This document shows, piece after piece, positions 10,944 through 18,921 of a stretch of DNA of 64,000 nt. The position numbers and the translations under genes are program-made. The DNA comes from Mycoplasmopsis maculosa. GTDB taxonomy: Bacteria > Bacillota_I > Bacilli_A > Mycoplasmatales > Metamycoplasmataceae. The notes under the pieces were generated by a model. That model saw only the letters and a program-made list of their open reading frames with translations, was not told the DNA's origin and made no database searches. Every line of letters starts with the position of its first letter. Position 1 is the stretch's first letter. The stretch covers positions 124,001-188,000 of the forward strand of contig NZ_LR215037.1 in assembly GCF_900660665.1 (NCBI RefSeq). Direction: 5' to 3'.

Positions 10944-12143
10944 CTATAAATAAATGTAGTTTTTATGTGCCTCTCAAAGTAAAGGTTCATATAAAACATT
11001 TAAATTTAACTCTTTTATTATTGATTTAAAATTTATAAAAATTCATTTTTCAGAAGCTCGAATTCTTATTAAGTTTTGAATTGTTTCAACTGAAAAAGTA
11101 GAGTATCTTTTAGAATAAAAGCTTTTGTATAAGCTAACCGCACTTTCTGATTGAGCTGTTATACTGTTAATATAAAATTTATAATTTGAGCAACTATTTT
11201 TTATAAAATTAATAAAAGCTTTTATTGTTATTAAAATTGATTTTTTACTGAATTTCAATTTTAATAAATAATTTAATTTTTCTAATAATTCATCTTTATT
11301 TGACAAAGATAGTTTTAATCATTTTTGTGCTGATAATCCATTAATTTTCAAAATTTCTTTTTTATATCTGTTGTAAATATATATTCTTTTCATAAAAATA
11401 TCGTTAAATTTTTTAATAAAATGAAAGTAATCATAAATATGTGTTGCGTTTAATATTTTTGCTAAATTTTGAAAGTATTTTGCGCCATCACTTAAAAGAT
11501 ACAATTTAGTGTTTGAGTCTATAAAATAGTGTTTTTTAATTAATTCTATTATAATTTTTGCTCTTGAAATATTAGCTATTTTTTCATTATCAATAGCAGT
11601 ATAATTTTCGTATGTGTAAATTACTTTATTATCAATATTTGAATTAATTTTAATTATTTTAGTATTTGATTTAATAACTTTTTTATTTACTCTTGTTTTA
11701 TCATAACAATCATCAATATGTATGTATATTTCACTTGCATATTGTTTAATATTTGTATGATTTTCTTCATTAAACAGATTTAATTTTTTAGCATAATATT
11801 TGCATAAATTTCAACTAATTTTTACAAATTTATTTCTAATAAGTCCACAATATAAATAAAAAGTTTCTAAAATTAATTTTAAATCATATGATTTGTTTAT
11901 TAAATATTTATATTTTTCTGGATAATAGCTTATATATTTTTTATTTTTGCCTATAAAATAGTAATATTGATAAATTGTAAATTCATATATTTTTAAATTT
12001 TGTCCAATAATTTTTCTTTTAATTTTTTTGTTTAAATATCATTTTTGTTATTTTCTTTTATTATAATTTTTGAATTGTTCTGAAAGAAATGTTATTTCTT
12101 TAGCATATAATTCATTAATATATTTAATATCATTTGTTTTCAT
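10944..12143 (-). CDS. UPF0236 / Mbov_0401-type transposase-like protein
   Basis: 399 aa, intact when TGA is read as Trp. The central part has a beta-strand-rich DDE-like section: YIHIDDCYDKTR, then about 90 residues later LYLLSDGAKYF, the hallmark of UPF0236 (ISLre2-like) proteins seen in mycoplasmal integrative elements, followed by HIYDYFH. The C-terminal helical part fits the family. Such proteins are presumed transposases or element-borne accessory proteins. I see no clear terminal inverted repeats, so autonomous mobility is unproven. It diverges from the AbiF gene across a 60-bp region containing a perfect inverted repeat, so the two may share control. Confidence 0.72.
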
Positions 12144-12151
12144 TTATTCTC

Positions 12152-12175
12152 CTAATTAAATCTTAATTTAATTAG
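12152..12175. promoter_or_regulatory. Perfect 10-bp inverted repeat, likely operator
   Basis: CTAATTAAAT (12152-12161) and its exact complement ATTTAATTAG (12166-12175) are separated by four bases, midway between the divergent UPF0236 and AbiF genes. It lies just upstream of the AbiF -10 box, where a dimeric repressor would block transcription. AT-richness makes chance palindromes easier, but 20 paired bases without mismatch stand out. Confidence 0.5.
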
Positions 12176-12190
12176 TTTTAATTATTTTTA

Positions 12191-12196
12191 TATAAT
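12191..12196 (+). promoter_or_regulatory. -10 box of a probably leaderless AbiF mRNA
   Basis: TATAAT ends seven bases before the ATG at 12204, so transcription should begin on or next to the start codon. There is no Shine-Dalgarno sequence. Both facts point to a leaderless message. Confidence 0.5.
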
Positions 12197-12203
12197 AAAT
12201 AAT

Positions 12204-13208
12204 ATGAATAAAAATAATGTGAAAAGTTTATTATCATTTGAAGAACAACTAAATTTTCTTCAGTCAAAATATATTAATTGAAATAATCAAGAAAAATTTA
12301 GATTCAAAATTTATTTAATAAATTATGGATATAGTCATATGGTGTATAAATGAAAATCTTTTCTAACTCACAAAGATAGAAAAAATGGTTGATACTTTTT
12401 AAAAAATGTTAAATCATCAAATTTGATTGATTTATTTAATTGTGATAGAACAATCGGTAACTTAATTTTAAGTAATATACAAAACATTGAAATTAAATTT
12501 CAAAATGCAATATTAAGTTCAATACAACTATATATTAATAGTTTAAACATCGATAAAGAATTAAAGATAGAATTAAAAGCAACACAAATTTTTAAATGAA
12601 AAATTAATAGTTTATTTTACATATTTAAAAAAATAGAAAGCAATAAAAATAAACAAAAATTTAAAGATTTTATAAATAGTTTAAAAAATAATTTCATTAA
12701 GAAAAGTTTTAAAAAAATTAAAGATTTGCATTTTTGGGAAATAATCCGTTCAACAACATTCGGGCAATTAATTGAGTTGTTTAATTATTTAAATAACGAT
12801 ATAAAATCTTTAGTAGCAATTCATTTTGAAAAAATAATTAATAATTTATGTATTAACTATTATGAATTAACTAGCCTAATGAAAATATTTAAAAAAATTA
12901 GAAACATTATATGTCATAATGATATTTTATTAAATTATGAATTAAGAACAGCAAATAAAAAGGATTATGATTATAAAAATATTATTACATTTACTAAAAC
13001 CAATAAAATTAATTTATCTATTTCAAAAAATATTAAATTATCAGATATAGTTAAAATAATTTCTTTTTTTAATGATTATAATAATAAAGAAAATAAAATT
13101 GATAAAGAATCACTGAATGATATTTTTTTAAAAAAAGTTAATTTATTTATAAACGAAGATAAATTTGATAGCAATGTATTAGAAAATATAAAAAATAAAT
13201 TATTTTAA
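12204..13208 (+). CDS. AbiF/AbiD-type abortive infection protein (Abi_2, HEPN)
   Basis: 334 aa. The N-terminus (FEEQLNFLQSK, then INYGYSHMVYKW) and the C-terminal RNIICHND motif are typical of the Abi_2 family. Arg233 and His238 form the R-x4-H of a HEPN RNase. AbiF proteins act as phage-triggered toxins, are relatives of Cas13, and are known to be paired with a small structured RNA that restrains them. Here three candidate RNAs with a shared pseudoknot follow directly downstream. Most Trp codons are TGA; one is TGG (12732-12734). The message appears leaderless and an operator-like palindrome precedes it. Assignment rests on motif recognition. Confidence 0.82.
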
Positions 13209-13231
13209 TGTTTTTTTGTATATAATTATTA

Positions 13232-13365
13232 TGCATGGGACAGAGCCCTCTTTTAGCAATAGCTTTAAGATGGAGTGTTGCTCTGTTAAATAGAGGGAAT
13301 TTGTAAATCAAATAAACTTCTAGAGAATAAGACAGCTATGCTGACACTGTTCTCACTTTTTTTAT
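13232..13365 (+). ncRNA. AbiF-associated small RNA 1 (pseudoknot)
   Basis: The promoter -10 TATAAT (13221-13226) starts 12 bases after the AbiF stop; the RNA should begin near 13232 with ATGCATGG. Helix 1 pairs ACAGAG (13240-13245) with CTCTGT (13281-13286). Helix 2 pairs CCCTCT (13246-13251) with AGAGGG (13292-13297), giving an H-type pseudoknot. A 3' hairpin (GAGAA 13323-13327 with TTCTC 13350-13354, inner ACAG/CTGT) followed by ACTTTTTTT acts as terminator. Two more RNAs with the same topology follow. Location and layout match the abiF RNA type known from comparative genomics; function as antitoxin or guide of AbiF is inferred. Confidence 0.72.
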
Positions 13366-13435
13366 TAACAAATATTATATTATTAAAGAGTTAATTTAAC
13401 TTAATAAAAAAATTATATAGAACTATTAAAAAGAC

Positions 13436-13560
13436 TTATATGTTTTTTATTAAATCTGTTTCTGTGTTTTCTCTCTTATTAGGATTTAATCAATATTCAT
13501 TAAATTCAATTTCTGTTATTTTCTTTACTCTAAGCTAATATGCATTAGTTAAATTTTATT
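13436..13560 (-). pseudogene. Remnant of a lipoprotein 3' end (partial duplicate of 15235-15320)
   Basis: About 85 bases here closely match the 3' end of the lipoprotein gene at 15219-17069, including the segment encoding EFNEYWLNPNK. The remnant contains an in-frame TAG, lacks all upstream sequence, and runs to a TAA at 13436-13438. It lies between small RNA 1 and small RNA 2, and marks a recombination or insertion border inside the RNA array. Confidence 0.65.
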
Positions 13561-13581
13561 TTTTTAATATATAATTTATTA

Positions 13582-13690
13582 TGCATGGAACATAGGCGCT
13601 TTTATAAATTAAAAGATGGTTTGTACCTATGTTAAAAGAGATTATTTAATCTCTAAAGACATTGCTATTTAATATAGTTTTGTCTTTTTT
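13582..13690 (+). ncRNA. AbiF-associated small RNA 2 (pseudoknot)
   Basis: The -10 box TATAAT is at 13570-13575, with the same spacing and the same 5' ATGCATGG as RNA 1. Helix 1 pairs ACATAGG (13590-13596) with CCTATGT (13626-13632); helix 2 pairs CTTTT (13599-13603) with AAAAG (13634-13638). Topology is as in RNA 1 but helix sequences differ. A 7-bp hairpin AGAGATT/AATCTCT follows, then the terminator AAAGAC/GTCTTT with a T-run, which overlaps the promoter of RNA 3. Confidence 0.7.
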
Positions 13691-13711
13691 ATTTTTATAT
13701 ATAATTTATTC

Positions 13712-13850
13712 GTACACAGATTACTTTTAAGTATATTGTGCTTATCCACAAATGCTAATAGCTGGGCTCTGTGTTATTTGAAAAGTGTAATAGTTATAAG
13801 AAAAAAATTAGGATAAGATTAGAAAGCATTTATGCTTTCTTTTTATTTTT
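13712..13850 (+). ncRNA. AbiF-associated small RNA 3 (pseudoknot)
   Basis: The -10 TATAAT is at 13700-13705. Helix 1 pairs ACACAGA (13714-13720) with TCTGTGT (13768-13774); helix 2 pairs ACTTTT (13723-13728) with AAAAGT (13781-13786). A hairpin TTGTG/CACAA lies between. CTTATCC (13741-13747) can alternatively pair with GGATAAG (13811-13817). The terminator is AGAAAGCA/TGCTTTCT (13821-13840) plus T-run. It is convergent with RNA A on the other strand. The 5' leader differs from RNAs 1 and 2, so this is the most diverged copy. Confidence 0.62.
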
Positions 13851-13855
13851 TAAAA

Positions 13856-13960
13856 ATATAAAAACCAGCTGAAAACTGCATACTCAGTAGCTGGTTATTA
13901 AAATGTGGCCTTTTATTTTATAATGTGCCCGGTTTAGAAGAGAATGTATGCTCTAATTAC
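13856..13960 (-). ncRNA. DUF3800-side small RNA A (kissing-loop type)
   Basis: Minus-strand RNA with -10 TATAAT (complement of 13967-13972). The 5' hairpin AGAG/CTCT (13951-13954 with 13939-13942) exposes a loop containing CATAC. The 3' terminator hairpin AACCAGCT/AGCTGGTT (13889-13896 with 13863-13870), followed by a T-run, exposes GTATG. GCATAC (13946-13951) can pair with GTATGC (13878-13883), a 6-bp loop-loop or pseudoknot contact. It shares promoter, 5' domain and a CCGGGCAC core with RNA C and, more loosely, RNA B. Confidence 0.65.
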
Positions 13961-13984
13961 AACATCATTATAACATTAAAATAA

Positions 13985-14094
13985 AAAATAAAAATTGGCC
14001 TAATGGTTATATTACAACCAGCCAATTTAATTTTGACGTCCCTATATTATTTTATTGTGCCCAGGGTGGGAGAAGGTAATATCTTATTCACAAT
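13985..14094 (-). ncRNA. DUF3800-side small RNA B (kissing-loop type), 3' of a 51-aa gene
   Basis: It begins about 4 bases after the stop of the 51-aa gene and has no clear promoter of its own, so it is probably the 3' part of that mRNA. The core CTGGGCAC matches RNA A. The 5' hairpin loop ATATTAC (14076-14082) is exactly complementary to GTAATAT (14009-14015) in the loop of the terminator hairpin (ATTGGC/GCCAAT, 14021-14026 with 13994-13999), giving seven pairs. The loop sequence is different from RNAs A and C but complementarity is kept. A T-run follows. Confidence 0.62.
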
Positions 14095-14097
14095 TCT

Positions 14098-14253
14098 TTA
14101 CATTTTTTCTAAAGATTTCATTATTCTTTCTACTTCTTCATAAGTTCCGTGTTTTTTGAAAAAGTCATCCATATTTAATTTCGCAAAATCTTCATCAAGA
14201 CTTTTTAAAAAACTATCATCAGCATAAATATAATCTTTTTCTGTATTTTTCAT
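14098..14253 (-). CDS. Small acidic protein, 51 aa, inside the RNA array
   Basis: ATG 14251-14253 is preceded by an excellent AAAGGAGG site seven bases upstream, which makes translation very likely. The product is charged, predicted helical and net acidic, beginning MKNTEKDYIYADDS and containing NMDDFFKKHG. I do not recognise it. It lies between RNA C and RNA B on the same strand as DUF3800. The position suggests a small regulator, antitoxin or RNA-binding partner of the DUF3800/RNA unit, but this is inference only. Confidence 0.7.
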   Translation of the reverse strand: MKNTEKDYIYADDSFLKSLDEDFAKLNMDDFFKKHGTYEEVERIMKSLEKM

Positions 14254-14284
14254 ATGGCCTCCTTTTTTAAATAATTAATATATT

Positions 14285-14386
14285 ATAAAAAAACAACTGT
14301 TAATGCCACATACCTGACCGGTTGTAATGAAGTATGACCAATTATTTTAACGTGCACGACTCAGGAGAGTTGTATGCTCTAATCAC
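14285..14386 (-). ncRNA. DUF3800-side small RNA C (kissing-loop type)
   Basis: The promoter region is nearly identical to that of RNA A (-10 TATAAT, complement of 14393-14398), and so is the 5' domain. The 5' hairpin AGAG/CTCT (14377-14380 with 14366-14369) has CATAC in its loop (14372-14376), complementary to GTATG (14309-14313) in the 3' domain. The core is TCGTGCAC. Terminator is ACAAC/GTTGT with a 7-T run. The promoter overlaps the T-run of RNA D. Confidence 0.62.
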
Positions 14387-14404
14387 AACATCATTATAAC
14401 ATTA

Positions 14405-14512
14405 AAATAAAAAAATCTACATTAAAATGTAGAAATCCATTCAGGGCCTACGTACTAAAAATACGCTTAAACATTGTTAGGTTATCCATTTGATTTACGC
14501 AAACTTAATTGC
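14405..14512 (-). ncRNA. Small RNA D directly after DUF3800
   Basis: The -10 TATAAT (complement of 14519-14524) lies 10 bases after the DUF3800 stop. The RNA should begin near 14512 and ends at the terminator TCTACAT/ATGTAGA (14427-14433 with 14416-14422) plus T-run. Internal pairing TGCGTA with TACGTA (one G-U) is possible, as is a CGTA/TACG hairpin. It does not obviously share the CATAC/GTATG contact of RNAs A and C, so it is a different RNA or a diverged copy. Confidence 0.55.
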
Positions 14513-14533
14513 ACCTTTATTATACATTGATTT

Positions 14534-15226
14534 TTAAAAAGGAAAATAAAATTTTAAAAATTCATCTAGTTTATTTCCTTTTTTAATATTAACATAAATA
14601 TAATTTGATAGCACGTCAACCATTCTTATTAAAGGTGAATACTTTGAATCTAAATATGAAAGAGTAAGCGATCCTATGTTTTTAAAAAATGGAGGTATTG
14701 TAATATCACAATCAGAATTATAAACTTCTCAAAAAAGTTCTCTTATTATTGATTCTTCTAAGGTATATTTTCCACTTGTTTTTGTTGATATATTATCTAA
14801 ATTTAAAAAAATATTTAAAATATCTTCTTTGGACAAAATATTTTTCTTAATTTCATTTTGAAAATATTTTTTAAGAGAAACAGCTATTACTCAATTTAAA
14901 AATCTTCGTCTATTTGCTTTGTTATCAATAATTTCTTCCTTTATTTTGCTTATGTCAATTTTTACAAAAAACTTATCTATAGTATTAAATGATTTAATGA
15001 TACTTTTTTTAAGGTTTAATGATAGAGTAAAACCTTTTAATTCTTCTTCAGGATTAATATTTTTTATTTTTTTTATTCGGTCTTCCTTACTTTTAAATAA
15101 TGTTTTTGATTTAGATATTGATTTTTTAGATTTAAAAACTAGAAAAGTTATTATAAAAAAACTGTCATTTTTACTAAAAACACCTGATTCGTCAGAATAA
15201 ATATAATAATTTTTAGTATTATTCAT
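14534..15226 (-). CDS. DUF3800 domain protein
   Basis: 230 aa. The N-terminus YYIYSDESGVF followed by a hydrophobic strand FFIITFLVF is the hallmark of DUF3800, thought to have an RNase H-like fold. The C-terminal LIRMVDVLSNYIY matches the family motif with an invariant Asp. DUF3800 genes are frequent in phage-defence and mobile contexts and have been reported next to many distinct structured RNA motifs; here four candidate RNAs follow. ATG 15224 overlaps the upstream lipoprotein stop (ATGAATAA) and has AAGGAC upstream. Activity is unknown. Confidence 0.8.
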
Positions 15227-17069
15227 TTTCGTCCTTATTAGGATTTAATCAATATTCATTAAATTCAATTCCTGTTATATCTTTTGCTTTAAGTTCATAT
15301 GTATTAATTAAATTTTTATTTTCTGTTAATTGATTATTGTTATCAGGTTTTTTAATAATTGAATTTTCTAAAAAGTTTTTAATCATTATTTTAGCGCTTC
15401 TTGTTTTTGCTTCATCAGTAGCTTCTTGCATTTTTTTAATTTCTCCAAAAATAGGTTGATAAAATTCTTTGTAAAATTCTTTTTTGAATTTACGAATATC
15501 TTTTGAACTCAAATCACTGTTTGTTGAGTCTGAACTAAATTCTAATAAATCTTCGTCATTATTTATTAAATAATTAAAAGGCATTAAAAGTTTATTATAT
15601 AAATTTAAAGCAAATATGTAAAATTGTCTTTGATTTGAATCTTGAATATGATTTTTTCTACCTAAAATTAAACTATCTTTTCATTCATCATAAAAGTAAT
15701 GTTTATTTCCAAATCCATCAATAAAATTAACATAAATAGTTGGGTCTAAAATTTTAGATACTGAATTAATTAATACTTTTAGCAAGCTTGAAAAACCATT
15801 TGTATAATTATATTTTTTATAAAATTCTTGTAGTTTTTCATTTTTAGTTTCATCTAATTGTTCTAAAAATGATTTATTAGGGTTATTTGATAGCATAGAA
15901 AGCACTAATTTAAAGTGTAAGTAATATTTTAAGACTTTTAGGCTAGTTGCCATTATATTTGAATTTTGAATAGCTTTAAAAGGGGCTAAAACAATTGAAT
16001 TATTGTAAAAATCATAAGGGTTTCATCTTTTTTCTAAATAAGTTTGAAAACCGTAAGAAAATACACCTATATAGTTTTTGGAAGATTGGTCAACTGGGAA
16101 AGGAAATTTAAAGTTATATCAATCATTAAAATAATCAGCAGCTTTTATATCTTTATTTGGAACAGCTTCTAATGATAATGTTTTATTTTTATGATTAATT
16201 CTTTCTTGTAAAAAGTGTCTATCTAAACGTTTATAAAATTGTTTTGATATATCATACATTTCTTTGTAGCTGATTTTAGGGTTCATTGTTTCTCTTTCAA
16301 GATTTTGACCGTGATTATTTCAATCAGCTTCTTCTTCATTGTGTTTTTCAAGCAATTCTGTTTCTTTTTCACCAAAATCTAAAGGTAAAACACCGTGATA
16401 CATAGAAGAAAACTCAGAGCTTTTTGTGTAAATATCTTCATATGCATTAATTATTTTATCTAAATTATAAGTTAATGCATCTTTTCAAACTATTCCTAAT
16501 CTTTTTGTTGAATAGTTTGTATTAATAAATTCTGTACTTCCTTCATTAAAAAGTCTATTTAATCTATTTTGTAGTTGTTGTTTATTATTATAAACATTAT
16601 CCATTTGTAAAATATAATCATAGTATTTTTTAATACCTGAATAGTATCAAATAGCTGTTGGATGTTTTAAAATTATTGTTAATGGGTCTGGTAGTTTTAA
16701 TGAATAGGGAAATTTAGGATCAGTTCTTAAGTCATAAGCTAAAAAGTTTCCTGCATCATTGAATGCTTTTGGATTAGCATCTAGCATTGCATTGTTTGAA
16801 TATACTTCCTTAAAATTATTAATTATTTCAGAATGAGTAATTTTTGGTTTTTCATCTTCTTTTTTAATAGGTTCAGTTGAATCTTTTGGTGGTGTTGATG
16901 GATTAGGAGTAGGATTTGTTGATGTTTCAGGGTTTTCTTTATCCTTTTCACCTTCTCTGTTTCCGTTTAATATTAGATTTACTTTTTCTAAACAAGAAGC
17001 AGATAAAATTGGTAATGATAAAATTGGAGCAACAGCACCTATTCATTTTAAATTTTTTCTGTTTTTCAT
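15219..17069 (-). CDS. Surface lipoprotein
   Basis: 616 aa. The signal peptide ends in a clear lipobox (ILSASC, Cys about residue 26), followed by an acidic Pro/Thr/Ser-rich linker and a large domain rich in aromatic and charged residues, with many TGA-coded Trp. No enzyme motif is seen; it resembles the large variable lipoproteins of mycoplasmas. The last codons overlap the DUF3800 start by 8 bases, which couples a surface lipoprotein to a defence-type gene. A shortened, mutated copy of its 3' end is present at 13436-13560, so this locus has been duplicated or used as an integration site. Confidence 0.8.
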
Positions 17070-17155
17070 AATTTTTCCTTTTATTTGATAATTTAATACT
17101 AATTAAATTATAACAAATGATATTTTTTTAAAAAATTGTTTAATTTATTGTATAT

Positions 17156-17183
17156 AAAAAGTTAGTTAATTTTGTTAACTAAC
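17156..17183 (-). terminator. Terminator of the methylase operon
   Basis: A perfect 9-bp stem GTTAGTTAA/TTAACTAAC (17161-17169 with 17175-17183) with a 5-nt loop, and a T-run on the minus strand. Confidence 0.85.
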
Positions 17184-17221
17184 TAATTATAAAAGTACTT
17201 ATTTATAGTATTTTTAGTTTT

Positions 17222-17554
17222 TTATTCATAAGCGTATATTAATCAAGGTATAAAACTCATTAATGATTTTTTTCTTAAATTTGATATTTTTTGATTAATA
17301 ATTTTTTCAATTTTATTGCTAATTACTTTTAAAATTATTTCACCATTGATATCATTTTGTTCATAAGCAAATCAACCTAAATATTCTCCAAAATCACCAT
17401 ATTCTGATTGTGGAATAATTATCTTATTATTTTTTAAATAAATTTTATTAATAGAATATTTGAAGTTGTTTTTAATTTTATTAAAAATTATTGTTTTAAA
17501 TTTATTATTTGTATATGTATATTTATTGATTTTAAAGTAATAATAATATTTCAT
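17222..17554 (-). CDS. Hypothetical protein, last gene of the methylase operon
   Basis: 110 aa, Lys/Ile/Asn/Tyr-rich, beginning MKYYYYFK and ending WLIYAYE, with two TGA-coded Trp. It starts 32 bases after the previous gene and has no clear ribosome-binding site. No recognisable domain. Its position at the end of a Dam-methylase operon suggests a restriction-modification or defence accessory role, but nothing in the sequence proves it. Confidence 0.5.
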
Positions 17555-17586
17555 AGTTTTACAGATAGTTCTATTTTTTAGTTATA

Positions 17587-18219
17587 TTAGTCAATTTGAT
17601 ATATTAATTTCTTTTTTATTTCAGGATTTTTAACAATTATTAAATTTATGTCAAATTTAGGTTTTATATTTGATGATTCTAAAAACCAAATTAAATCCTT
17701 TTTTAAAATTTTAATTATTTCTTTTAAAAATTCTTTATTACGGCTTATAAAAAGACCAAGAATTTTATCTTGATAAATACTTTTATCTTTTTCACTTAAA
17801 TTAAATATTTTTGGCATAACCTCAAATCAAGTGTTTCAAAATGCTTCGAAGTCTATATATCCATTTTCTACATAAATTATAATATTATCATTTGATAAAA
17901 TTCATTCTATTCTTTCTGATTTAGAAATATTTTGAAAATGATAAACTTTATTAAAATAATCATTTTTTAAAATATTTTCTAATTTTTCAATTTGGTTATC
18001 TTTATCATAAGATAGTCAAATTTTTCTTATTTCTTTTTCAAAATTAACTCAATATTTTTTTCTTTTTTCATATACTTTTTCATTATTATTAATTACATTA
18101 TGTAAAAAACCAAAAACTCCATCAGATCTAACATTTTCACTTTTAATAGATATTTCATAAAAGGGTGATAAAAATAATCCATTTGAATTAAAATTTGTTT
18201 GAAAGTCTAACTTTTTCAT
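17587..18219 (-). CDS. Unknown protein, paralogue 2, 3' of the Dam methylase
   Basis: 210 aa, starting MKKLDFQTNF. The AGGAGTAG site upstream is part of the methylase stop region (gap 3 bases), so the genes are tightly coupled. It aligns by eye with the protein encoded at 18922-19557: a YEIS strand near residue 25, a helical KYW-rich section, an IIIYVENGYID segment against ILIYINNFVIN, and a final KFDINLI against NFEINQL. I know no family for the pair. The position next to a DNA methylase makes a restriction enzyme or recognition factor possible, but no PD-(D/E)xK or HNH motif is evident. Confidence 0.65.
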
Positions 18220-18222
18220 AAT

Positions 18223-18909
18223 CTACTCCTTAAAATTTGTTATTAAAATTTCATTTGCATTTTTATCTTTTTTAATAGTTGAAATATTAGTATTTGTATG
18301 ATTTAAATAATAAATATTTCAGTTTTTAAATAAATTTAATATTTTTTCATTGTATTTAAAACTAATGGCTATTTTGCAATTATTTTTTGAATTAAAAAAT
18401 AGAATAAATTTAAAAAAATCATCTAGATTTATTTTATGTTTATAAGCTTTAAAATTAGAAAAATAAGGTGGATCTAAATAAATTAAATCATTATTATTAA
18501 ATGAATGAGAATTTAATAATTCTTTATAGTCTAAATGACTAATATTAATATTTTTTAAAACATTATTATAAATTTTTAATTTAGTTCATAATCCGTTTAA
18601 TACTTTTTTATTATATTGTTGTATAGCCGCTTGTGAATAACCTCCAAATCCATTAAATCTTTTGTTGTTATCTTCTACAAATTTTTTTGTTAATGGAAGT
18701 ATATTATCATAATCATTAATATAAACCTCAATATTTGGATTTATATTTTTTATATTTATTCCAACTATACCTGTTCCTCCAAAAACATCATAAAATTTAG
18801 TTATACTACTTAAATTAAAATGTTTATATAATTGATTAAAAAGTCTGTATTTTGAACCAATTAATCGTATTACAGGCTTTATTTTATTGATTTTATTTAT
18901 TATTGTCAT
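18223..18909 (-). CDS. DNA adenine methylase, D12 class (Dam-like)
   Basis: 228 aa. The SAM-binding motif is DVFGGTGIVG (about residues 41-50), the catalytic motif is DPPY (in LIYLDPPYF), and the N-terminal IRLIGSKYRL equals the KWxGGK-type motif of the class. It methylates N6 of adenine. The target domain is short, as in small orphan or phage-type Dam enzymes. It sits between two paralogous unknown genes (gaps of 12 and 3 bases) in one operon. Whether it belongs to a restriction system or serves as a stand-alone methylase cannot be told. Confidence 0.85.
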
Positions 18910-18921
18910 TTTTAAACCTTG

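Noticed and set aside
10944..12143. A complete insertion sequence around the UPF0236 gene
   Set aside because: I could not find matching terminal inverted repeats or a target duplication, so only the gene is reported.
12726..13208. A separate 160-aa gene
   Set aside because: It begins at an internal TTG in the middle of a frame that is continuous from ATG 12204 when TGA is read as Trp; it is the C-terminal half of AbiF.
13210..14530. A CRISPR array in the repeat-rich intergenic segment
   Set aside because: The similar blocks are about 100-250 bases apart, differ in length and have promoters and terminators. No short direct repeats with unique spacers exist.
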